A DNA stretch of 48,517 nucleotides, taken from positions 1 to 48,517 of the forward strand of contig JAQXIM010000072.1 of the NCBI GenBank assembly GCA_029007785.1, written 5' to 3'. The position numbers and the translations under genes are program-made. Origin of the DNA: Clostridiales bacterium (GTDB taxonomy: Bacteria > Bacillota > Clostridia > Lachnospirales > Lachnospiraceae). Positions 22,933 to 30,354 of the stretch are shown here, one piece after another; position 1 is the first letter of the stretch; every line of letters starts with the position of its first letter. The notes below the pieces were generated by a model. It had not been told where the DNA came from and did no database searches. It was given only the letters and a program-made list of their open reading frames with translations.

Positions 22933-23394
22933 ATGAAACGAATTGCCAGCTTTACTGTTGACCATGATTTGCTGGAACCGGGAATCTATCTTTCCCGTAT
23001 TGACGGGGATGTGACCACCTACGATCTGCGGACCAGAAAACCCAATGCAGGAAATTACATGGACAATCTGACCATGCATTCCGTGGAGCATATGTTTGCT
23101 ACTTTCGTCAGAAATTCAGATTTGAAGGATGACATTATTTATTTCGGCCCCATGGGATGCCAGACGGGATTCTATCTTCTGGTGCGTAATGCAGATAATC
23201 AGCAGGTTCTTTCTGTTGTTAAGCAGGTATTGAAGGATATTTTGACTTATGACGGTTCTGTTTTTGGGGCCAGTCAGAAAGAATGCGGCAATTATCGAAA
23301 TCTGGATCTGGCAGCGGCAAAAGAGGAATGTCAGAAATACCTGGATGTATTGGAAGCAAATGATAATATCGACTTTAAATATCGGGAGGAGTAA
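22933..23394 (+). CDS. luxS: S-ribosylhomocysteine lyase (AI-2 synthase)
   Basis: A 153-residue LuxS, which cleaves S-ribosylhomocysteine to homocysteine and DPD, the precursor of autoinducer-2. The iron/zinc site is His49-x-x-Glu52-His53 (HSVEH) plus a Cys near 117 in KECGNY; the second catalytic cysteine is Cys76 in GPMGCQTGF. Length is standard. GGAGG precedes the ATG. It is followed by mtnN with a 6-bp gap, the complete Pfs-LuxS detoxification route for S-adenosylhomocysteine. Confidence 0.97.
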   Translation: MKRIASFTVDHDLLEPGIYLSRIDGDVTTYDLRTRKPNAGNYMDNLTMHSVEHMFATFVRNSDLKDDIIYFGPMGCQTGFYLLVRNADNQQVLSVVKQVLKDILTYDGSVFGASQKECGNYRNLDLAAAKEECQKYLDVLEANDNIDFKYREE

Positions 23395-23400
23395 GCAAAT

Positions 23401-24096
23401 ATGATCGGAATTATTGGTGCCATGGAGGTGGAAATCCAGGGACTGAAGGCCATGCTGCCGGATGCTCAGACCACCACCATCAGTGGAATAGATTTTGTAA
23501 CAGGAACGCTTCGGGGAACCCCGGTTGTTATGGCTGTCTGCGGTGTAGGAAAGGTTTTTGCTGCTCTCTGTGCCCAGACCATGATTCTTCGTTTTCCCGT
23601 TCAGGCGATTATTAATTCCGGTGTTGCCGGTACCTTGTCCCGGGAACTGGGGATTGGTGATGTAGCGATTTCCAGTGATGTTGTTCAGCATGATATGGAC
23701 ACCTCTCCCCTGGGAGATCCGGTAGGACTGATTTCCGGTCCCAATGTGATTCATATTCCTGCCAATCAGGAGCTGGCAGAGCTTGTGGAGGAGACCGTGA
23801 AGTCTATGGATCGTCACTGCGTAAAGGGAACCATTGCAACCGGTGATCAGTTCCTTTGTCAGACGGAACGGAAAAACTGGATCCATGAAACCTTTGGTGC
23901 TATTGCCGGAGAAATGGAAGGCGGAAGTATAGGACAGGTTTGCTATGTGAACCAGATTCCTTTTGTGATAATCCGTACCATCTCCGATGATGCTGACGGA
24001 AATGCTCCCGCAGATTTTCCTGCTTTCGTGGAGAAAACAGCAAAGGCAGCTATTGAAATTACAGCAGCTGTAGTTGAGAAATATCAGGCGGAGTAA
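23401..24096 (+). CDS. mtnN: 5'-methylthioadenosine/S-adenosylhomocysteine nucleosidase
   Basis: A 231-residue nucleosidase (Pfs). The N-terminus MIGIIGAMEVEI carries the conserved acidic residue, 'INSGVAGTL' the phosphorylase-fold loop, and 'GEMEGGSIGQVC' and 'IRTISDDAD' the substrate and catalytic Asp motifs. It removes adenine from SAH and MTA and supplies LuxS with its substrate. Its GGGAGGAG ribosome site lies in the end of luxS, so the two are cotranslated. A strong terminator follows at 24203-24233. Confidence 0.95.
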   Translation: MIGIIGAMEVEIQGLKAMLPDAQTTTISGIDFVTGTLRGTPVVMAVCGVGKVFAALCAQTMILRFPVQAIINSGVAGTLSRELGIGDVAISSDVVQHDMDTSPLGDPVGLISGPNVIHIPANQELAELVEETVKSMDRHCVKGTIATGDQFLCQTERKNWIHETFGAIAGEMEGGSIGQVCYVNQIPFVIIRTISDDADGNAPADFPAFVEKTAKAAIEITAAVVEKYQAE

Positions 24097-24202
24097 CATA
24101 GATTGCATTGGCAGATTTCTATTGCCTGGTTTTGTCTCTTGGCTTCGTTTTGATATTCAGCAAGACTTATACAAGGCATGCACAAGGTTTATACAAAAAA
24201 TC

Positions 24203-24233
24203 GGCGGCACCCATAAGGGATGCCGCCTTTCTT
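24203..24233 (+). terminator. Rho-independent terminator of luxS-mtnN
   Basis: GGCGGCA (24203-24209) pairs with TGCCGCC (24221-24227), with CCC/GGG inside, followed by TTTCTTT. It is located between convergent genes. Confidence 0.85.
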
Positions 24234-24278
24234 TGACTTAGTTCAGGAAGTTAATGAAAAAATAACCTGTTCTTTCTA

Positions 24279-26906
24279 TTATTTGGTTACGAAGGTCAGA
24301 GTGTAGGTCATAGTGGTCTCACCATCGGGTGCGGTAACTACGATCTCAACCGGCTTCTTCGTGCTTACCGTAATCGGGCAGCGGGTTGCTGCAGGAGCGC
24401 CATTTACGGTAATGCTCTTAGCACGGGTGGACATACTGGTGGGAACCAGAGTAACCGTCTTCTGAGTCTTTCTGATCTTAACTTCATATTCGGTTTCGAA
24501 AGGAACGAACTTGTTGTGGATGATGTATTTCAGAGTACCGTCATCCAGCTCGGTGTACTCAGACTTCAGACCAGCTTTGTATCTGAAGTCATGACCAACC
24601 AGTTCTGCATCCTTAAACTGCAGATTGGACAGTGCTGCAACGGTCTCGGGATCCGGATAGTACATATTCGGAGTGTACTCGGCAACAGTCTCAATACGGC
24701 GGAAAGGTTTCTTGTCTACTTCACCAACATAGTCTACAACCTTCTGCTTTTCAGGAGTTACAAATCCGATCCAGTTCATGGACTTGTAAGGATGACCGGA
24801 GATACTCAGGGTATTGCCGCTGGCGCGACGATCCTGGGAAATATACTCGGAGCCGAAGTCAACCTGCTGCTGCAGACACTGTTCCCATACAGACAGATAT
24901 TCTTCGCCGCAGCCGGTACGGTTATGTCCGGTGTATACTTCCTTAACCAGACCGCCATTCTTGTGGTAAGCATCCATCAGCTGCTGCTGCAGGGACAGAA
25001 GCAGATCCTGACGGATACCAGCTGCGGTAAACTGGTCAGCAACCCAGTAACGGTTTACGCCATAGATATCAGAGGAGAACAGCAGACCGGTCTCTGCGCT
25101 GTGGAGGATAATCATATCATCCGTATGGCCGGGCAGTGCATATGCGGTAAACTTCACATTTCCGAGATCGAATACGTGGCCTTCTTCGATTTCGTGGCAG
25201 ATGGTCTCATCATAGGTAACTTTCATAGATTCAATGGTATTGCCATCATTATCTTTGATATTGCGTGTTCCGGATTTGCCGAATACACCAACTCTCTTCA
25301 TGGTATAGATGGGCCATCCTTCCAGAGCGGCTGCAGGCATGGCACCGTTGTGATCGGGATGATTGTGACCCAGTACGAAGATGATGGGCTTGCCGGGTGT
25401 AGCAACTTCCTTAACACGGTCAACCAGAGTGATGGAAGTATTGGTGGGCATCAGGCCATCGAAGAGGATACCCATCTTGGAACCTTCGATATAGTAAGCG
25501 GCTGCCTGGAAGTTATCGAAGTAACGATATACCATAGGATATTTTTTGCTTCCTTTATGCAGGCAATCGGTGGCAAAATCATGCCATGCGGGACGCTCAA
25601 TACGATAAATAAAGGAAGAAACAGGTCCGTCTTCCATGCCGTCTTTGGAAGCCCATGCCTGAAGTTCTACACCGAAGCTCAGGTTATCATAAGGGAAGCC
25701 GTTGAAGGACTGCATTCCAAAGAAAGGATCGATGGTATATCCGTGAATGTACTCTTTCTCCTCGGTCCAGTCACCGCCAACGATAACATCCTGAATCTTG
25801 GTTCCCACCAGTTTGTCGGTAGACCAGTTAAAGGTTTTTGCTTTCCAGTGGATTACAGAACCTTCGGTAGGGCAGAACATCTCTGCACGAACACGGGCAA
25901 ATTTACGTCCGCTTCCGGGGGTAGCCCATACGGGAGCAACTTTACGACGGGTAATATTTTCAATAATGATACGGGTTTCCGTAGGAGTAATAGCATCGGT
26001 AGGATTGATGGTGGAACTGGAACGTCCCCACATATAGCCTTTTCCGAACAGAATATTCAGTGCAGAATAAGCTTTCTTGTCTACTTTCTTCACATCGTCA
26101 AATGCTTTCAGATAATCTGCTTCCGGAGCATCCTGATCCAGTTTAAAGGCTTTTACCAGAATTACGGCAGCATCTTCACGGGTCATGTCAGACATGGGAT
26201 AGAAGCATTCTTTGGAAGATTTTGCAGTAAGAACGCCCTGATCCAGAGCACATTCGATGGCTTTTACATAGTCTGCTCTGCCGGTTACATCGTAGTAGTT
26301 ACGTACGCGTTCTTCATCCAGATATTCTGCATTGTCATCAACGTCAGATCCGTCATCCATCCATCCATGATAGTGGAACCATCCGAAATACTCAGCCAAC
26401 TGGATCATGAAATCACCGCGGCGCTGAGGGCGATCAACCTCGATGGTGTCATCAGCGGTCTGTCCGGTAATGAAGGTTACCTTGTAAGTAGTATTATCTT
26501 TGCTCCAGGTGATGTCTACGGAATGTCCGCCAACACCGTCACGCATTACAACAGTACCGTCGGGATCTACAGATACAAGATGTTTATTGGAAGATCTCCA
26601 GGTTCCTTCTGTCTGAACCGTTTTGTTGGATACCGCAATCAGTTTAACCGGCTGAATGAATTCCAGGGTATAGGTTTTTCCCTTCATATTTACATAGCCG
26701 CCTTCGATATAAATACCATCCGTTTTAAACTTGGAAGGCTTAATCGAACCGATAAGGGATGCTGCTTCTGCTTCTGTATTAGAAGGAAGGATGGAAGCCA
26801 AGCTGACAGCGGCAACACCGGCAGCCATGCCTTTCATAAAGGTACGGCGAGTCATGCCCGTAGACATGTTTTCCTGTTCCATGGAAACATTCTTTTCATT
26901 TGACAT
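24279..26906 (-). CDS. Tat-signal, SLH-containing metallo-beta-lactamase-fold secreted protein
   Basis: An 875-residue exported protein. The N-terminus has a twin-arginine motif TRRTFMKG with a hydrophobic stretch and AEA cleavage site (about residues 19-48). Two S-layer-homology-like segments follow (about 215-325, 'FYPMSDMTREDAAVILVKAF' and 'INPTDAITPTETRIII'). The central domain is an MBL hydrolase with H-x-H-x-D-H at 514-519, a further His at 594 (LPGHTDD) and a metal Asp in FSSDIYG. The C-terminus is beta-rich, ending in a cadherin/chitobiase-like 'VKIRKTQKTVTLVPTS' and 'TMTYTLTFVTK' part. The substrate is unknown. Codon use is markedly streamlined compared with neighbours, suggesting high expression. 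A LysR gene lies directly upstream and dyads flank its promoter. Confidence 0.8.
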   Translation of the reverse strand: MSNEKNVSMEQENMSTGMTRRTFMKGMAAGVAAVSLASILPSNTEAEAASLIGSIKPSKFKTDGIYIEGGYVNMKGKTYTLEFIQPVKLIAVSNKTVQTEGTWRSSNKHLVSVDPDGTVVMRDGVGGHSVDITWSKDNTTYKVTFITGQTADDTIEVDRPQRRGDFMIQLAEYFGWFHYHGWMDDGSDVDDNAEYLDEERVRNYYDVTGRADYVKAIECALDQGVLTAKSSKECFYPMSDMTREDAAVILVKAFKLDQDAPEADYLKAFDDVKKVDKKAYSALNILFGKGYMWGRSSSTINPTDAITPTETRIIIENITRRKVAPVWATPGSGRKFARVRAEMFCPTEGSVIHWKAKTFNWSTDKLVGTKIQDVIVGGDWTEEKEYIHGYTIDPFFGMQSFNGFPYDNLSFGVELQAWASKDGMEDGPVSSFIYRIERPAWHDFATDCLHKGSKKYPMVYRYFDNFQAAAYYIEGSKMGILFDGLMPTNTSITLVDRVKEVATPGKPIIFVLGHNHPDHNGAMPAAALEGWPIYTMKRVGVFGKSGTRNIKDNDGNTIESMKVTYDETICHEIEEGHVFDLGNVKFTAYALPGHTDDMIILHSAETGLLFSSDIYGVNRYWVADQFTAAGIRQDLLLSLQQQLMDAYHKNGGLVKEVYTGHNRTGCGEEYLSVWEQCLQQQVDFGSEYISQDRRASGNTLSISGHPYKSMNWIGFVTPEKQKVVDYVGEVDKKPFRRIETVAEYTPNMYYPDPETVAALSNLQFKDAELVGHDFRYKAGLKSEYTELDDGTLKYIIHNKFVPFETEYEVKIRKTQKTVTLVPTSMSTRAKSITVNGAPAATRCPITVSTKKPVEIVVTAPDGETTMTYTLTFVTK

Positions 26907-26994
26907 AATTTGTATCTCCTTTCATCTCTGCTTTCCTGCTGATCATTTCATTCTATCCGGCCTTAATTCAGAAAGAATTAGAAAATGGTCGATT

Positions 26995-27059
26995 ATTATA
27001 TATCCCCATAATACAAGCAGGAAATATCAAAATTTGATTTGACAATATGTATGATATTG
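26995..27059 (-). promoter_or_regulatory. Promoter and LysR-type operator dyads of the MBL gene
   Basis: On the minus strand TATAAT at 27000-26995 is the likely -10, giving a start near 26988; no good -35 is present. Two dyads lie upstream: CAATAT-N5-ATATTG (27043-27059), centred about 63 bp before the start, and ATCAAA-A-TTTGAT (27026-27038), centred about 44 bp before it. This spacing is what LysR-type activators use for recognition and activation sites. Confidence 0.55.
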
Positions 27060-27284
27060 GCTGCAGAAAAAAATGTATAGGGGCTATTTTTGACAAAGAG
27101 AATGGAATATAAATTTCCGATTAAAAATGTTTCATTTTCCAGGGATGAGGTAAAAAAATGTTCACTGAAAGAAAGTATCAGTCTGTATTCTGAAAACAAT
27201 ATAAAAGAGATTTTGAGGATTTTAGAAATTAAAAAGTATTGATCTATTGAAATAATTGTGTATGTTCCCACATTTTTCCCTATA

Positions 27285-27427
27285 GGAGCATTCCTATGAG
27301 AATGTCAGAAAAACATTTGAAATCTATAGGGTTTTCATGGCATGCGGCATGAAAACAAATACCCTGAAATCCATATGCCTAAATTCAGCATTTCTCTGCT
27401 GAGTGAGATAATGGATTCCAGGGTATT
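27285..27427. repeat. Cluster of hairpins downstream of the LysR gene
   Basis: Three dyads follow each other: TCCTATAGGA/TCCTATGAG-like near 27285; GTTTTCATG (27331-27339) with CATGAAAAC (27348-27356); and AATACCCTGAAATCCAT (27359-27375) with its near-perfect complement at 27411-27427, which encloses a TCAGC/GCTGA stem. The last probably terminates the LysR transcript. The 550-bp gap 26907-27456 holds these and the MBL promoter region; no gene was seen. Confidence 0.65.
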
Positions 27428-27456
27428 GTTACTTGGTCAGTTATGTTAAATACGGA

Positions 27457-28344
27457 TTAGTTAAACAGATCAATAAACTGTTTTGCCAGATTGGAAATAT
27501 TGTGGCTCTTATCCCATACCAGGTAAGCCTGAGAAGCAATGGTGGGATTTACGATCTTCTTAACGGTTGCTTTTTTGGCGGATGCCTGAACGGTTGCACT
27601 GTTTGCAACGATGGCAACACCAATACCGGCTTCTGCCCAGCTCAGAGAGGAAGCAAGTTCACTGTTCTGGCAGATAATGTTGGGAGAAAATCCTTTCTGG
27701 CGGCAATGGTTTGCCAGCATATCATTATAACGTCTGTGAATGATCAGGGGTTTGCCCTTCAGATCAGCCAGGGGAATGGTGTCAGCATCATTGTCACCGA
27801 AGAAAGAGGGAAGACCAACGGCTACAAAAGTATCTCCCTCATCCTGACTCAGATTGGTGTCCTTCAGAAGGATGCTGTTGTAGGTATTGGTATTGAAGGG
27901 TTCACGAATAATACCCATATCAATTTCGTTGTTCTCCAGCATTTCCGTAATACGAAGACTGTTTCCTTCAAAAACCTGGAAGTCAACGTTGGGATGCTCC
28001 TGGCGGAAAAGTACGATTCGATCGGGAAGCAAATGATTGCAGGCGGAAGAAATAGTACCAATGTGAATCGTGCCCTGAGCATCCGTGCCCAGATTCTGAA
28101 GATCGCGAACGGTCTCGTTAACCATAGCCAGAATTTCGATGGCTTTTTCTTTTAAAATCAACCCTTCATGGGTGATTGTTAAATTACGTTTGTCTCTTTC
28201 GAAAAGCTGAACACCCAGTTCATCTTCCAGAGCTTTCAGCTGAAGGCTCAGCGGCGGCTGAGAAATGTTCAGATTTTTAGCGGCGGCAGTAATATGACCG
28301 GCTTCAGCAATGGCTAAGAAGTATTCCAATTGTTTCAGTGTCAT
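27457..28344 (-). CDS. LysR family transcriptional regulator
   Basis: A 295-residue LysR-type regulator. The start at 28344 begins the classic N-terminus MTLKQLEYFLAIAEAGHIT; an in-frame ATG farther upstream would add about 58 residues that do not belong to the family. The helix-turn-helix is 'TAAAKNLNISQPPLSLQLKAL' in two parts (about residues 19-40), followed by the linker helix and an effector domain with 'GTIHIGTISS' and 'EIDMGIIREPF'. GAGAGGAAA is the ribosome site. It lies just upstream of the MBL gene on the same strand, which it probably controls, since that promoter has LysR-spaced dyads. Confidence 0.93.
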   Translation of the reverse strand: MTLKQLEYFLAIAEAGHITAAAKNLNISQPPLSLQLKALEDELGVQLFERDKRNLTITHEGLILKEKAIEILAMVNETVRDLQNLGTDAQGTIHIGTISSACNHLLPDRIVLFRQEHPNVDFQVFEGNSLRITEMLENNEIDMGIIREPFNTNTYNSILLKDTNLSQDEGDTFVAVGLPSFFGDNDADTIPLADLKGKPLIIHRRYNDMLANHCRQKGFSPNIICQNSELASSLSWAEAGIGVAIVANSATVQASAKKATVKKIVNPTIASQAYLVWDKSHNISNLAKQFIDLFN

Positions 28345-28699
28345 GACTAAGTTTCCTCTCTTCTTTTTATCATATAGAATGGTAAAACCAATAAAATACA
28401 GTGTTATTAAAATCGTCCAATCTTTTGGGATGGTATATAAACGAAAAAATAAATCAATGGAAAACATATGAAATATATTTTTCATTTTGAATTTAAATTG
28501 CACATAACAACAATTCATAAATGATTATAATATATAAAATATAAGAATGCAAGACTTTCTTGGGAAAAAATCCAAGTTTTTATTTGAGAAACTTAAAAAT
28601 TAAAGAGACGAAATATAATTACAACGTATGAGAGTTCAAAAAAAGATATAAATAGAAGGAAGAGAAAAAGAAAAATGGGATATAATAAATAGCGAAGAC
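28345..28699. other. AT-rich divergent intergenic region
   Basis: This is the upstream region shared by the LysR gene (minus) and the Rrf2 gene (plus). It is very AT-rich with several TATAAT-like hexamers (for example near 28525), but apart from the Rrf2 promoter at 28700-28729 I cannot assign signals with confidence. No gene was seen. Confidence 0.6.
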
Positions 28700-28729
28700 T
28701 TGTAATTGTCATAAACCTTGTGGTATGAT
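28700..28729 (+). promoter_or_regulatory. Probable promoter of the Rrf2 gene
   Basis: TTGTAA (28700-28705) and TATGAT (28724-28729), 18-bp spacer. Confidence 0.5.
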
Positions 28730-28805
28730 ATGTTTATATCTGAAGGGGTGGCTGCTGCTATGGTCTCAGATCAGAAAAGGGGAAGAAAATGTAAGGAGGT
28801 AGCAA

Positions 28806-29237
28806 ATGAAAATATCTACTCGTGGAAGATATGCAATTCGTGTCATGCTGGATTTGGCAGAACATAATAATGGGGAATATATTCCGTTGATGGATATTGC
28901 GGAGAGACAGGAGATATCGGAGAAATATCTGGAATCCATCGTTTCTGTGCTGAGCAAAAATGGACTTTTGATGTCTCTTCGTGGAAAAGGCGGAGGTTAT
29001 CGTCTGGCAAAGTCTCCGGAGTTTTATACCATTGGTATGATTCTGCATCTGACGGAAGGCTCTTTGGCTCCCGTGGCCTGTCTGGAGAATGAACAGTATG
29101 TCTGTCCCAGGGTTACAAAATGCAAAACGGTGAAAATGTGGAAGGATTTTGCCAGGACGGTAAACGACTTCTTTGACGGAATCACTCTGGCAGACCTGTT
29201 GGAGGAAGGCTTTGACGGCGGTGATTATGTGATCTGA
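28806..29237 (+). CDS. Rrf2 family transcriptional regulator (IscR/CymR-like)
   Basis: A 143-residue winged-helix regulator. The N-terminus 'MKISTRGRYAIRVMLDLA' and the wing 'SLRGKGGGYRLAKSP' are typical Rrf2. Three cysteines (Cys92, Cys100, Cys106) have the C-x7-C-x5-C spacing expected of an iron-sulfur-binding Rrf2 protein, so it could sense Fe-S status or redox. It has an AAGGAGG ribosome site. No isc/suf or cysteine genes are adjacent; the nearest redox gene is the minus-strand polyferredoxin at 29838. Confidence 0.92.
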   Translation: MKISTRGRYAIRVMLDLAEHNNGEYIPLMDIAERQEISEKYLESIVSVLSKNGLLMSLRGKGGGYRLAKSPEFYTIGMILHLTEGSLAPVACLENEQYVCPRVTKCKTVKMWKDFARTVNDFFDGITLADLLEEGFDGGDYVI

Positions 29238-29267
29238 TGGACGCAGTCATTTTGGGGAAAATAAAGT

Positions 29268-29693
29268 TCAAAGAAATTTTTTCATTTCCCGAACATGGTT
29301 CTCTTCCAGATGAAGAAATTTTTCAGCCAGTTTTCGTTCGGCGGAAGGAATTCCTTTCTGATGAAGGATTCTGGTAAGTCTGGCAATACTCTGAGTGCAG
29401 TCCTGAATTCCAATTTCTGCCAGATGGGACGAAGAATGATCGGTGAGAGTCCTTAAATTAGAGGAAGCCACAGCTGTCATGCGGGAAAACTCAGAGAGCC
29501 GGGGAAGTTCCTGGCAGTTCCAAATCAGGGATTGGCGTACTTCTTCGCTGACAGAGCAGCAATCTTTCCATTGTTTTTTCAGAATCTGAGAAAACTGGGA
29601 ATCTTCGCTTTTGGCAGCCAGCAATGGAATCTTCTGCATGCGAAGAGACGAATTGCGGTAAATATCATTAAGAATCGATGATGATGCATTCAT
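29268..29693 (-). CDS. Small helical protein of unknown function
   Basis: A 141-residue protein, mostly predicted helix, with two Cys residues and many Glu/Lys/Ser. I do not recognise the family. The start at 29693 is supported by AAAGGAGG at about 9 nt; an upstream in-frame ATG would add a hydrophobic, basic stretch without a ribosome site. The 'RLTRILHQKGIPSAERKLAE' and 'LEENHVREMKKFL' parts resemble the long helices of ferritin-like or four-helix-bundle proteins, but no metal ligands are clear. It lies on the same strand as the polyferredoxin gene just upstream, with 144 bp between them. Confidence 0.6.
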   Translation of the reverse strand: MNASSSILNDIYRNSSLRMQKIPLLAAKSEDSQFSQILKKQWKDCCSVSEEVRQSLIWNCQELPRLSEFSRMTAVASSNLRTLTDHSSSHLAEIGIQDCTQSIARLTRILHQKGIPSAERKLAEKFLHLEENHVREMKKFL

Positions 29694-29837
29694 AAATGAA
29701 AATCCTCCTTTGCTTATAGTATGGCCCGGTTTGTGAAAATGATGCGGACCGAAAAGAAACAAGGGGATACTGCAGAAGAAGAAAAGGATCAGCAGATGAT
29801 GCCGATCCTTTTTCAAATACAATGATTGCGTATTCTA

Positions 29838-30221
29838 TTATTTTTCAACAATTTCCAGAATTCCCATGGGGCATGCTTTTGCGCAGATACCACAGGCGAT
29901 GCACTTGGAGGCAGGTTTGTCTTCCGTCTTAACAATAACACCGAAAGGACAGACTTCTTTACATTTTCCGCAGCCAGTACACAGTTTCTTATTGATCATA
30001 TAAACACCCTTTGCATTCTGGGTAATGGCACCGGCTTCACAAACCTTGGAACATTTGCCGCACTGTACGCAAACGAAGGGTCTCCATTCCTCCTTTTTCT
30101 GGCCTAAACGGATGCAGGACAGATCTTCATTGGCTTCTTTGTAAAAAGCCTCGGAGCAGGCATTTACGCAGGCCAGACAATACTGACAGGCACTGGGATC
30201 TGTCACGGTAAGTTTTTTCAT
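29838..30221 (-). CDS. 4Fe-4S ferredoxin-type protein (polyferredoxin)
   Basis: A 127-residue iron-sulfur protein with four clusters' worth of cysteines: 'CQYCLACVNAC' (about 12-22), 'CVQCGKCSKVC' (about 51-61), 'CTGCGKCKEVC' (about 81-91) and 'CIACGICAKAC' (about 108-118), each CxxCxxCxxxC, the last three with the terminal Pro or Glu/Ala variants. It resembles the electron-transfer subunit HycB/CooF group found with CO dehydrogenase, hydrogenase or oxidoreductases, but no such partner is adjacent here. Its promoter is overlapped by a perfect palindrome (30276-30298). Confidence 0.9.
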   Translation of the reverse strand: MKKLTVTDPSACQYCLACVNACSEAFYKEANEDLSCIRLGQKKEEWRPFVCVQCGKCSKVCEAGAITQNAKGVYMINKKLCTGCGKCKEVCPFGVIVKTEDKPASKCIACGICAKACPMGILEIVEK

Positions 30222-30275
30222 AATGTATCCTCCTTATAAATAAGCTTCATGCTTTTGTAGAATTCGGGTAATCCC

Positions 30276-30331
30276 CATCATATATATCATATATGATGTT
30301 CTATTATACCAGCATGGTTGAGAAAACTCAA
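30276..30331 (-). promoter_or_regulatory. Polyferredoxin promoter with operator palindrome at the start site
   Basis: On the minus strand, TTGAGT (30331-30326), 17 bp, TATAAT (30308-30303, extended TGG-TATAAT). The expected start near 30296 falls in a perfect dyad, CATCATATAT-ATC-ATATATGATG (30276-30298), 10-bp arms and 3-bp centre. A repressor bound there would block transcription. Confidence 0.65.
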
Positions 30332-30354
30332 GAAGACTGTACCGTCATTTCCCT

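Noticed and set aside
22727-22936. Small protein with SFAAAFYN repeats upstream of luxS
   Set aside because: The frame begins within the amidohydrolase gene, has no ribosome site, and its repeats simply follow from the 42-bp DNA unit.
24516-26903. A 795-codon plus-strand open frame antisense to the MBL gene
   Set aside because: It is Ile/Gly/His-rich with no domain logic and no ribosome site; the codon pattern of the minus-strand gene leaves the opposite frame open by chance.
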